The notes under the pieces are model-generated. The model had not been told where the DNA came from. It saw only the letters and a program-made list of their open reading frames with translations, and searched no databases. Below, in pieces: positions 54,542 to 64,000 of a stretch of DNA of 64,000 bases. This DNA is from Blumeriella jaapii (Eukaryota; Ascomycota; Leotiomycetes; Helotiales; Drepanopezizaceae), in assembly GCA_009599575.1 (NCBI GenBank), contig VWND01000064.1, positions 186,001 through 250,000 on the forward strand. Direction: 5' to 3'. Numbering within the stretch: the stretch's first letter is position 1; each line of letters begins with the position of its first letter. Position numbers and translations under genes: made by a program.

Positions 54542-56885
54542 CTTGTCTTGGTCTTTCCTTTCTCTTTCCTCTTTGCGAGGAGATGGACTGGCTTCAAAGA
54601 AGAGACAGAGCGTGCGTCGTGTATCTCGAAATCCAGGCCTAACAGGAGCTTTGCGAAACCGAAGCAAAAAGATAGGTAACAAGCTAGAGTGCGTGAGGCC
54701 GATAAGTTATATACCCCGAATGTGAGCCATTAACGTTTTGTGCGTACCTAGCTTGCAAGTGGCGGATCTGATATAGAGGGATAATGCAAGGAAAACATGA
54801 CGCTGTACACTTGACCCAAGTAGTCTACTGTACCTCGTCCACCGTCATCCCATCCGATACAGAGGAAGGAGCCTCAAGTAGACGCGAAAAGGCGGCGGAA
54901 AGCTCGATTAACGATGGTGGACTCGCTCTACTCATATTGACACCTCCTCTCTGCTTGACGTCTCTCCTCAGAATCTCCTCAAGGACGAACTCGACAAAAC
55001 CGCGAGTGAACACAGACGGTAACAAGAACCCCCCCCCCCCCCACAATCGCCCGGGAAAGAAACAAATCAATGACAGGATAGAGACCAACCATCTATTTGC
55101 CCCTCTTCCCGAAAGACTCCACAACCCTATTCTCAAAGACGTCTCCGTTCTAGATACACACTCCACTCCATTCCACTCCACTCCACTCCACTCCACACAC
55201 TAGAGTAAGCCCCAACCCACACCACACACAGAAAAAAAGAGAAAGCAGAGTCTCAGAACGACGACGCATGACGATCGGGACCAAAGAAATCTCGCTACAC
55301 GTGCAGCCAGCCCATCGCAGAGCCACTGATGTCCCCGTCGCCGAAGGAAAAACCTCGCCTCCGCCTCGTGGTACGCGAGATGGCACAGGCACACGCATCC
55401 CGCGGCGCGGATGGCATGGTTGTTGCAACATGTCAGGTCAATCTGGTGTGGAGGATGGTACTATAAGGTAGGTAAGGTACGTCACGATATGGAGCCGAGG
55501 GGTTTAGACGGCACTCGCCAAACCACACACGCCCGAAGCGAAAACGGAAACCCATCTCGGAGGCTCGTCTTTCCCCGATTAGGCGGGGGTTGGGGGGGGG
55601 GTGTGTTTTTTTTTCTATACTACTCATTTTGGAAAACGAGGATTGTGGTATTATCTATGCCTTCCGGTTTTGTGGGAGGAATAATTTTTAAAGAGGGGGG
55701 AGAGAAAGTGTGCAGTGCTTTTTTTGGCTTGTGGGATTCTTTTGTTTACACTTACGCGAAGCGAAACCCTCTACTAACCAACAGATCCCCCATCCAGCCC
55801 ACCACAGAAGCTGTAATCTGCCTCTCTTGCTTAGGTAGCATGCACTTGGCCAAAACCCGAGATGGCGAAGAACTTTGCCAGCCCCTCCCTAAGAACCGAG
55901 TGGCGCTTGCTGCATACTGTAGGTACTTAGCTTCTAGCCTAAAAACCCCCCAAAAAAAGAAAAAAGGAAGACTCATGAGAAAAGTCGGTGCGGCACACAA
56001 CGTTGGTAGTATTGCCTCCGCAGACAGACGCCTGTCTGCCTGTCTGTCTGCCTGCCTACCTACCTGCCTACCTGCCTTCTACTGTACTGTACATAGGTAC
56101 GTACAGTACATAGGTACATACAGTACAGTACAATACAGTAAGTAAGTAAGTAAGTAAGTAAGTTAAGTAAGTAAATAAGTAAGTACCTCCAAGCAACAAG
56201 CAACAAGCAACAAGCACCGACGTCCTCTCATCCCACCCTGCAGTATACAGTGCGCAGTGCGCAGTGTAAGAAGACCGACTACCTACCTACCTACCTACCT
56301 ACCGCTACTAAAGAGGACAGTACCAGGACCGTACCAGGCTCCCGAACACCGACTGAACTCAACTCTTCTCCTGCCCGCGAAACTAACAACCCCTCTCTCC
56401 CCCCTAAAACAAACGAAGAAACAAACAAACAAACAAACGAACAAACAGGATAGCATGAATCGGTGGTATTTAATGGAACAGAACAGGACAGAACAGAACA
56501 CTAGAAAGCAGAAGAACAACAAACAATACGATACGATACGATACGATACGATATACTATAATGTCATAAAAACACAACGATTACACAACCAACCGCCTTT
56601 CAAACCAAGTCGAGACCAGGCACTGTACTGTACTGTACGTATGTATGAATGTATGTATATATGTACTGTATGCATATAATGCCGATCCAAAGCCCATCCA
56701 GCCATCTATCCAACCAGCCAGCCATCCATCCATCCAGCCATCCAGCCATCCAGCCAGCCAGCCATCCAGCCATCTATCCATCTATCCAGCCATCCAACCA
56801 TCCAGCCATCCAGCCATCCAGCCAGCCATCCAGCCATCCATCCATCCATCCAGCCATCCAACAAGCGAATGCTGATCCAGCACAC

Positions 56886-56918
<33 letters not shown>

Positions 56919-57237
56919 TACCCACAGTATCCAAGCATCTTCGAAGAAGGGTTCTTTGGTCCCCCCTCAAAAAAAAAAAAGGCATACGGTTCGAGAAAGA
57001 GACTGTGCAACCCGTGCCGTGCCAGGCCAGAAAGAAATCGGCAAACCTATCAATCGGTCGCCTACCAGACCGGGAGAGCCGCGATTCCTTCCTTGATGAA
57101 GCATCGTGCGCCACTCGGCGGTGCGTACCACTCGGCGGTGCGTACAGAAAAAAGCACTCCCACTTTACGAGGAGCGGCTTCACACACCCAACTCAATTAG
57201 AAGTAGTAGTAGTAGTAGTAAGTAGTAGTAGTAGTAG

Positions 57238-57268
<31 letters not shown>

Positions 57269-57918
57269 GTAGTAGTCTTATGATACACACACACGCTCCC
57301 TCGTCAGGCTCCGACTTTTCAACACACAGTACCCAACCGGCTACATACATCCTGCTGCCTTGGTTAACCTCGGAAGGAGCGCGTCACAAGGTCGATTGCT
57401 TTTATGTACGTTGGCCAGGACGAGCATTCGACCGTCCGCGTCCGGGCCATGGCATGCAAAACTCCTCAAATTCGTGCCTTTCCACCTCGTATACATCACA
57501 TCACCCTGTTCGCACGGGAAGCGAATCCTCCACCGGCCCCTTCCCAGATCCAGACCCGAACATTATGAAATCTTGGAGATTGGCTCCTTCGTAGAGATAT
57601 CGGATCCGCGAGCGGTCTGAGAATCATGTTTCGTAGGGCCAGAGCGGGTCAGTGAAAGGAGTGCCTCGCTTGTGTGCTCATGCGGAATCTAAAACACACT
57701 GCTTTCGTGCAAAAAATGGACTTGTTGCACGCACAGCCCTCTTCCAACGCCCATCGGAAATGTTGCGAGGGCTCTGTAGAAAAAAGAAATCAAATAACAC
57801 CAGCCTCCAGGCTAGGCAGAACACCGATCAAACCCTTTCATCAATGGTCATAACCGGCACCACGTTGCCAAGGACTAACTGGATTAGCTTGTGGGAGGGA
57901 CGGCACAAGTGGATGACC
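54542..57918. other. 3.4-kb spacer without supported gene
   Basis: Holds a CCACT pentamer array at 55157-55198, a C-run at 55028-55042, and the dense microsatellite block described separately. The last 600 bp before the FLC stop codon contain no motif I can name. ORFs such as 55411-56145 or 56649-57200 cross repeats and have no domain. Confidence 0.55.
56030..57275. repeat. Dense microsatellite block
   Basis: At least seven different simple repeats in 1.25 kb: CTGC/CTAC tetramers (56030-56075), GTAA (56139-56185), TACC (56281-56302), AAAC (56410-56447), GATAC (56526-56553), CCAT/CCAG (56690-56865), CA (56879-56920) and TAG (57201-57273). (TGTAC)n/TACAGTA motifs lie at 56080-56140 and 56624-56640. 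Read through, the CCAT/CCAG array gives Ile-Gln-Pro-Ser/His-Pro frames that should not be annotated as proteins. Confidence 0.9.
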
Positions 57919-60180
57919 TTACCTGGCATTATTGTTGCTTCTGTTCCCTGCGGGACTCGCCGAATGTTGTGAACGATACGCAGCAGATAGGTTTGAATTT
58001 GAGCCGTTGCGATACGGATCGGACGGGTTCGTCTTCGCCATCAACAACGGGGACACGCTGTTGCTGCGGCTATCCATGCCGTGATGGTACCCATTACCAC
58101 CGCCGGCAGGGAACAAAGGAACCGATGGGTCGATAGGAGAGTGAGGACGAGCTCCGGGTCCCGAGTTAGCGGTCGAAGGAGGAAGTGATTGATTCTGTGC
58201 GTTTCTCATGGAATCCGTAGACCACGACTCACGGTCGTCATCCAAATCCAGGTTATGCTTGAAGCCGCCTTTCGTGTCACCTCGCGCGGTTGCACCCAAG
58301 GCATCCAGCTCGGTCGTAAGCATGGTTTGGGATTTGATAAACGAGGCTCGGTCGTCAGCCATGGGTGAGTAGCGGGCATCTGGATTTTTCCGGACGAAGG
58401 CATAGACAGTTGCAATCAAGACCATCACCAAAAGAACCAGAGAGAAGACAGCGTTGACAACGAAGAAGATGACGCCGACAACACCTTTCACAATCCTTGG
58501 CGCATTGAAGATATCCGTGAAGATCAACAGCATGATAACGTTGACGAAGTTGATGGCGCAGATGGCAATGTTGAAACTATTGGTGCTCTTGTCCATCCAT
58601 GGTCGCAGGACACTGGCTGCAATCAAGAAGATCGCCTCGATAAGCAGCAACGCAATAGCTTGGACAGTTCCGGACCCCTGACCAAATGCAACGAACATCC
58701 CTTTGACAAGAATATATGCCAGTGTGGGAAGGATGAAGTAGTAAGCCGTGGCTCTGAATTGAACGTAGAGAAATCCCCACTTGTTGAGAGCCGAGGGGTC
58801 AGAGTAAAGGATGTAGGCGGGATTCTTATGCATCTCGAGGGAGCGTTTTGCTATGCGCATGACCTTGAGGCCAGCCCAAGCAAGTGTTCCAGTCATACCA
58901 AGGAAGAAGAAAATGGCGAGAACAACTTCAGCTGGAGAGTCGATCTGGGTGAACTGCCACAAGCAGAGAATGGTCATCTGAGGGTAGCCGATGATGATGA
59001 TGCGGAACATGATGCCCTTCAAGACCGTCAACCATCCGTTGCGGAAATCCTCGAATTTGTCGCTCTTCATCCAGTTCATGCGGACCGCGAGTTCGCAGTA
59101 GCCCTTGAACAGGGCCACAAAAACAACAGTGGAGGAGACAAAGATGCAAAAGAAGGCAAGTCCGGTGATGAAGACGTTCGTAGATTCCATGCCAGCGCGA
59201 AATGCGACCCTCTTGATGCCTTCCACCACATAGGTTCCAGCAGCGGTTTCCTGAGCACGCTTGCTCATCTGGTGGGCCTGAGTAAGAAGGTCGATTGTTT
59301 CATAGACAGAGCGCGGCGCGATGGAACCGGGAGGCATCGACCTTTTCAGAACTTGAACCGATGTCGTTGTGAGACTGTTGAGCAGGGTCGCAGGGGTCCC
59401 GCCAGTGGATTTTTGGTACCAGGTGGCCGTGGTCTGCATGAAACCGACCCGGATGATACCCATTGTCCATTGGAAGTTTTGCGTCCAGGATGCAACGATG
59501 GGCGGGTGATGAACGGCCGTCAATCCAAGGATCGCCTGTGATTGAAAGTATCCAAACAGAGACAACGCGTTGGCAGCGACGTGAGCGGCGGTATTGGAAT
59601 GGCCAAGGCCAGATGTGACAGCTGAAGCAACGAGAGCCATGATAGCGATGACCGCAGTGGTCCAAGAAACCCCTTTCTGATCGACCGTTTTCCCATTAGA
59701 CAGGTTCGCTTCCACACAGGCCAAACTGACATCGGGATTGGCCGTTGAATTGATCTGGATTTTGACCTTGGCATCCAAATCTGGCACACCGTACGCAATG
59801 CCGGGGATGCTTTTGATCGTTTTCGCATCCAGAGCCATGTTGGATTGGATATCGAGCTGACCCGTGGACATCGGGCAGAGTCCTGGCAAGTCCATCGTAC
59901 ACGGGTCAAGTTGTTGGTTCAGCAATCTGTATCCATACGCGAATGCCTCCACCTTCAAGGTGATATTACCCGAAAGGGAGGTAACGCCCACGACATCGAA
60001 CGTGAGTGTTTTGTTGTCTGGCGTGAAGATGACATTAAACAAACTGGCCGTGAAACTCGAATTGTCTTGGCACGAATTCAGGGATTTCGACTCGATCAAA
60101 CGCATGGCAGAGGCGCCGGGGAAGAGAGAAAGAAGCGAAAGGGCGGCTGTGAAGGGCGAGAGCAGCATCGAGGACCGCAT
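57919..60180 (-). CDS. FLC-family TRP-like membrane protein (flavin carrier / ion channel)
   Basis: Member of the fungal FLC/TRP-like family (yeast Flc1-3, S. pombe Pkd2 relatives), linked to FAD transport into the ER, calcium homeostasis and cell-wall maintenance. Single exon, 753 aa from the ATG at 60180. MRSSMLLSPFTAALSLLSLF opens a signal peptide (to about residue 25). An ML-like lumenal domain follows (about 26-185) with paired Cys, including LDPCTMDLPGLCPMSTGQLD. Then about nine hydrophobic helices (about 190-640), among them TNVFITGLAFFCIFVSSTVV and MFRIIIIGYPQMTILCLWQF. The C-terminal tail is hydrophilic, Ser/Asn-rich, with SPIDPSVPLFPAGGGNGYHH. The frame is open 80 codons further upstream, but only the internal ATG gives a signal peptide. 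Confidence 0.93.
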   Translation of the reverse strand: MRSSMLLSPFTAALSLLSLFPGASAMRLIESKSLNSCQDNSSFTASLFNVIFTPDNKTLTFDVVGVTSLSGNITLKVEAFAYGYRLLNQQLDPCTMDLPGLCPMSTGQLDIQSNMALDAKTIKSIPGIAYGVPDLDAKVKIQINSTANPDVSLACVEANLSNGKTVDQKGVSWTTAVIAIMALVASAVTSGLGHSNTAAHVAANALSLFGYFQSQAILGLTAVHHPPIVASWTQNFQWTMGIIRVGFMQTTATWYQKSTGGTPATLLNSLTTTSVQVLKRSMPPGSIAPRSVYETIDLLTQAHQMSKRAQETAAGTYVVEGIKRVAFRAGMESTNVFITGLAFFCIFVSSTVVFVALFKGYCELAVRMNWMKSDKFEDFRNGWLTVLKGIMFRIIIIGYPQMTILCLWQFTQIDSPAEVVLAIFFFLGMTGTLAWAGLKVMRIAKRSLEMHKNPAYILYSDPSALNKWGFLYVQFRATAYYFILPTLAYILVKGMFVAFGQGSGTVQAIALLLIEAIFLIAASVLRPWMDKSTNSFNIAICAINFVNVIMLLIFTDIFNAPRIVKGVVGVIFFVVNAVFSLVLLVMVLIATVYAFVRKNPDARYSPMADDRASFIKSQTMLTTELDALGATARGDTKGGFKHNLDLDDDRESWSTDSMRNAQNQSLPPSTANSGPGARPHSPIDPSVPLFPAGGGNGYHHGMDSRSNSVSPLLMAKTNPSDPYRNGSNSNLSAAYRSQHSASPAGNRSNNNAR

Positions 60181-60599
60181 GATGGCGTTTGTGCGTTGGC
60201 CTAGACCGTCGCGGCGCAGAGAAAGACGTTGTGGCTTGGGGCCGGGGATGTGGTAAGAAGCTCCCGCACCAGGACGCTCGCTACCTCCGAAGGGACGATG
60301 TTTGTGACGGCTGGACGAGTGGCCGTATCGAGATGGGAGCCGAGAGAGCGTAGCTGGGTACCTGAAGTCTGTCTGCGGACCGGGTGTGTGTAATCTGGTG
60401 TAAGACGAAGAGAAGTGCAAGTGAGTGTGGTGTTGAATGATTGATCTTGATCGGGGACCGAGTCGCAGAGATGGGGGTGATCCAGCACGTCAAACGAGTG
60501 AACTTGCGAGATGTAGATGGATGGGGGGAGGGTCGAAGACGAGTCGAACGAGAGACGCCGTGGTGGTGGGTGTCGCTGTCGCGGTCGAGGTCGTGGAGA

Positions 60600-60633
<34 letters not shown>

Positions 60634-62901
60634 GGGGGGAGGTCGAGGCGGGTGATGGGGGGTGGTGGTGGTGGTGAAGTCTGTCACAACGGGGGGAAAA
60701 GAAATGGAAAGTTGGGTCCTCCGTTCTAGTGCCCGCCAGGGGCTGGCAGACGTGCAGGCATGCAGGCGTGGGCAGCGTGGGCCGAGTGAACAAGGCGTGC
60801 GCTAAGTGAGAAGCTGACGACACTAATTACGGGAAGGCTGCGATTGGGTCCCGCCGCTAAAGGCCGAGATGGAGCACTTTACTGTAAGTGCAGTACTGGC
60901 TATACACAGTGAGTACTGTACGTAAAGATCTAAATATACCCCGGGATGCCCAAATATACTTCCAGTTTAGGCGGAATCTATCGCCCTCCGCTAAAAGCAC
61001 ACCCCGGCCGGCCACCACTCAATTTCGGTTTCCCACGTTTGCCTCTCTGCGACACAACCTGTACATCACCGAAATATCTTTCTCTCGACGGTACGTACGT
61101 CTTCTTCTCTCCCGGCCTGCTCTGGGACATGACTGACGAGTGACGCGCCTGTACAGTCCAAGCCTACGCCTTCGGCCCACGACGCTGCGAGAACGGTAGA
61201 CACACGGCTTTGGTGAATTGTCCATGCTGCCGAGTCAGCCGTCGCCCTCCAAGGACCCCCTCACGCTCTTGGCGCACAACCCAGCCAGCTTCCAAGGATC
61301 TAATAAGAGAACCCAAGAGTTCCAAGCTCACCATCGTCGTCACCACCTGATTCGAAAAACGATCGCCATTCTTCCCCCCGGAATCCACCAGACCAAACGG
61401 AGGCGGAAGACGGACGCGGAGGACGGAGAACAGAGTTCGGTACAGGACGGTACGGTACTGTACTGTACATACTGTACATGCTGTACACAGTACAGTACAG
61501 TAAAGTACCCACGCCCCACGCCATCTCCCGCCTCTTGTTCGCCGCGACCATGCGTAATGCGGAGCAGGTCTGGCGTCTGATGTTCGATGTCCGTGAACTC
61601 GCATTCTCTGCATTCTTCTGTCAGGCACGGTGCATGCATGACTAGGCCGAGAAATATAATCTCCCTATCTACAGTACAGTACTATTGTGCACAGCATGTA
61701 TCCGCCGACTTACAGTACTCGAAGCAAAAGTACTCTGTGTACAGTCTTAGGCGAGACGGTCGTGCGGCACAGCCTCAATCAGACGAGGACCAAGGCTCTT
61801 CCGTACATAATCAATACGGAGACGCCCCCTTAATCGTCGTGCGGAGACAGCCAGCCACCTTCACCGTCCAACGCGTGTCCCCTACATATGTACGATGTAT
61901 GTACAATACTGTACGAAAGTGGGCGGCGAAAAGGTCTCCAGCCATCTCTCTCTCCATTTCTCCATTTCAAACTTTTCACCACATGCTCGCTTCGTCTTGG
62001 CCTGCGTCCGACCAAACGAAACAAATCTGATCTGCGCATGATTTTCCAGTGATGTCTTGTTACGCTCCCGGCGGCTAGCCGAGCAGTTGCGAAAAATGCT
62101 AAAGCCAGTCATGGGTAGGTACCGTCGGTATCTTTCCGTATCGCGAATCAGGTATCGAGGTGTCGTGTGCAAAGTGAAGGGCGCTTCTAATCGTCTTCCA
62201 ATCGCAGCCAATTCTCCGGGACACAACTACACAAATCTGCTCTTGTTGACGATTGGTGAGAAGGGCGGCCCAGGCGATGACCGACGCTGTACTGTACGGT
62301 ACAGATCCATCGTACGGAGGAGTACCTTTCCCCCAGGTCAGATACGGAAACTCTGGGAGGGCCCTGGGAGGGGTCAAAAACCGGGGGTTTCGCTAAGATT
62401 TTTAGGGTTGCCGAGCCCTGGAGGGGGTGGTTTCTTGATTGGGTCCGAGAGGAAGTCTATCCCCAACCTCTTTCACATCACGTGAAGCTAGGCTCAGTCA
62501 TCTATTGCCAATCACTCATTCTCGGTACAGTCCGATGAGAAGGATGCATCCTGCGTGGAATGTAAACAGAGCAGAGAAATAAAGAAAGAAGTCTTTGGCT
62601 TCTCCTGTCGGCCTCGAACATTTGGCCAAGGAGAAGTCGGCAAAATACTGAACCGTCTCCTTATCCGAGCATGGGGGAGGGACTCATCTCAGGACAACCC
62701 GACAATGGGATTGGGTGTATACTGAAACGTATTCTGCGTGTAGTCACAAACTGGTGGAACTTCTGTCTTTGTGGCTTTCTTACCCAACGGGATTTTGGTG
62801 TCGGGGATGCCTTCTGGCCTTGCGCATTGGTAAGCTTTAGCTCTGAAGCTCGTTTCAACCACAACTTCCAAACTCATGTACTGTACAGCAACCAACCCAT
62901 C
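60181..62901. other. 2.7-kb divergent spacer FLC / thioesterase
   Basis: Contains (GTC)n at 60602-60635 near the FLC 5' side and the highest density of TACAGTA/TACTGTA motifs in the window (60884-60920, 61441-61508, 61668-61684, 62287-62303, 62876-62886). Short frames (61218-61580, 62057-62485, both plus) carry no motif. No gene is supported. Confidence 0.55.
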
Positions 62902-64000
62902 ATGACATCTCGAACCCGCCCCGTCCGCCATCTCACCCGAGCCCTCCGCGCCCGGCAGGTCTTACAATTCCGGTCCATCGCATCAACACCGAGATGTCGC
63001 ACCGATGGCGTGTACCGCGAGCTGACCGCAATGCGAACGCGCACCCCCTTCATCGAAGCCCTCCGCACGCAGCAACAAGGCGAGCATGGAAGCCCGACCG
63101 TCCCAACCGACCATTCCGAGCGTGACGTTTCCCCAAAGTCCATGTCGGACAGCTTGACTCGCATCGTAAGCCCTCACGCTCCCTGCCCCCATTCGCATCA
63201 ATCACATGATCGAGAACGTCGTGCTAACGACTCCAAGATCCTCCCTCTTGCGCGCGATCCCTGGCTGTTGGACTCCTACATCAACGCGTCGGGCCATATC
63301 CGGCTCGGCACGATCTTCATGGATCTCGATGCGCTGGCTGGCGTGATAGCCTACAAGCACACTGGCGACTCGGTCATGACCGTCACGGCCGCCGTGGACA
63401 GGATCACGCTCAAGCACCCGCTAAGCGAGATCTGCGACTTGGAGCTGAGCGGGATGGTGACGTTTGCCACGGGCAGGAGTAGCATGGAGATTAGCATCCA
63501 GGTTGCGAAGGCCCTGAAAGAAGGAGAGGCTGTCACGGACGGGATGTGCTCTTGACGTGTGCTTTTACAATGGTACGCAGTCCTTGTATGATGTGGTACA
63601 TGTGTGTTGATGTTGATGGGGACAGGTCTCGCTAGACCCAGCGACCAAGAGACCAGTCGCGATCAGTCCGCTCATCGCAAAGACGCCCGAGGAGAAAGCA
63701 ATCTTCGCCCAAGGCGAAGCAAACTACGCTCGCAAGAAAGCCGCTTCGTCTCACGCCCTCCAAAAGCAGACACCCAAGTAATACCCCCTCCCCCCTCCCC
63801 TTCCTCTCCAGCCAGCCAATTCCCACCCTCACATAAAACGATGAGCCCACACTGAACTAACCTCCCACGCCCCCAGCGACGAAGAATCCGACCTGATCCA
63901 CAAGATCTTCCTCGCGCAGCAGGACTACCATGACCCGAACACGGCGGCGCTGAAGCCGGCAGCGGCGTTCTACATGGCGCAGACGACGATGCAGTCGGTG
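62902..64000 (+). CDS. Mitochondrial-type acyl-CoA thioesterase (hotdog fold), 5' part, with 1-nt frameshift
   Basis: Acyl-CoA hydrolase of the double-hotdog ACOT9-like family. Exons: 62902-63165, 63238-63572, 63626-63777 and 63877 to beyond the window. MTSRTRPVRHLTRALRARQV resembles a mitochondrial presequence. The first hotdog shows DSYINASGHIRLGTIFMDLD, then LAGVIAYKHTG. After it, VSLDPATKRPVAISPL, FAQGEANYARKKAA and TPNDEESDLIHKIFLAQQDY lead to the second part. The 72-nt intron 63166-63237 is in frame and open but has GTAAGC, GCTAAC and AAG. At 63541-63543 one G appears missing from a GGG(G) run: as given, the frame stops at 63553-63555, while one more G would give TDG-DVLLTCAFTM and run into the next exon. 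Confidence 0.85.

Noticed and set aside
56649..57200. Plus-strand frame rich in His-Pro-Ser-Ile-Gln
   Set aside because: CCAT/CCAG tetranucleotide array; equivalent frames occur on both strands.
1..64000. CRISPR array, tRNA genes, bacterial-type operons, viral insertions
   Set aside because: No regularly spaced identical repeats with unique spacers, no tRNA box A/B pairs with cloverleaf potential noticed, and all recognised genes are intron-bearing fungal genes; no viral gene was recognised.

Overview
The window is nuclear DNA of a filamentous ascomycete (Pezizomycotina). The evidence is: short spliceosomal introns (mostly 50-120 nt) with GTAAGT/GTACGT-like donors and CTAAC/CTGAC branch points; a dispersed single 5S rRNA gene; fungus-restricted families (Zn2Cys6 regulator, PRM1, FLC, YPI1, BUD6, PTH11-like membrane receptor); and a transposon remnant carrying C-to-T/G-to-A decay typical of repeat-induced point mutation (RIP). 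The species cannot be named from the sequence.

Layout. 1-5.3 kb: 3' part of a HAD phosphatase, then a C2-C2-EF-hand phosphatidylserine decarboxylase (PSD2 type). 5.3-10.4 kb: gene-poor and AT-rich, with a 5S rRNA gene, a 593-bp RIP-mutated Tc1/mariner remnant with intact terminal repeats, and decayed related ORF fragments. 10.4-24.9 kb: accessory-looking genes separated by 1-3.5 kb gaps (rhodopsin-like 7-TM protein, Zn2Cys6 regulator, Dal5-type MFS transporter, amino-acid permease). 24.9-64 kb: mostly conserved genes (Dabb protein, ISA1, ARMH3/DUF1741, PRM1, DUF1279 mitochondrial protein, YPI1, GPI-anchored Cys-rich protein, alkyltransferase-like ATL, ataxin-2/PBP1, BUD6, an unknown membrane protein, FLC channel/carrier, acyl-CoA thioesterase). 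Their intergenic regions are rich in microsatellites and GTAC-centred TACAGTA/TACTGTA motifs.

The genes do not form one pathway. Possible functional groupings are the divergent Zn2Cys6 regulator and MFS transporter, with the permease beyond (nutrient uptake, inferred), and membrane or cell-surface functions (PRM1, FLC, GPI protein, BUD6, PSD). Exon structures were derived by hand from splice signals and reading-frame continuity.

Points for a second look: three conserved genes each carry a 1-2 nt deletion that breaks the frame, all in G/C runs, which looks more like consensus error than gene death. The TACAGTA/TACTGTA motifs have exactly the form expected of excision footprints of a CAG...CTG-ended TA-inserting transposon like the relic found here. 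No complete novel multi-gene system was identified.
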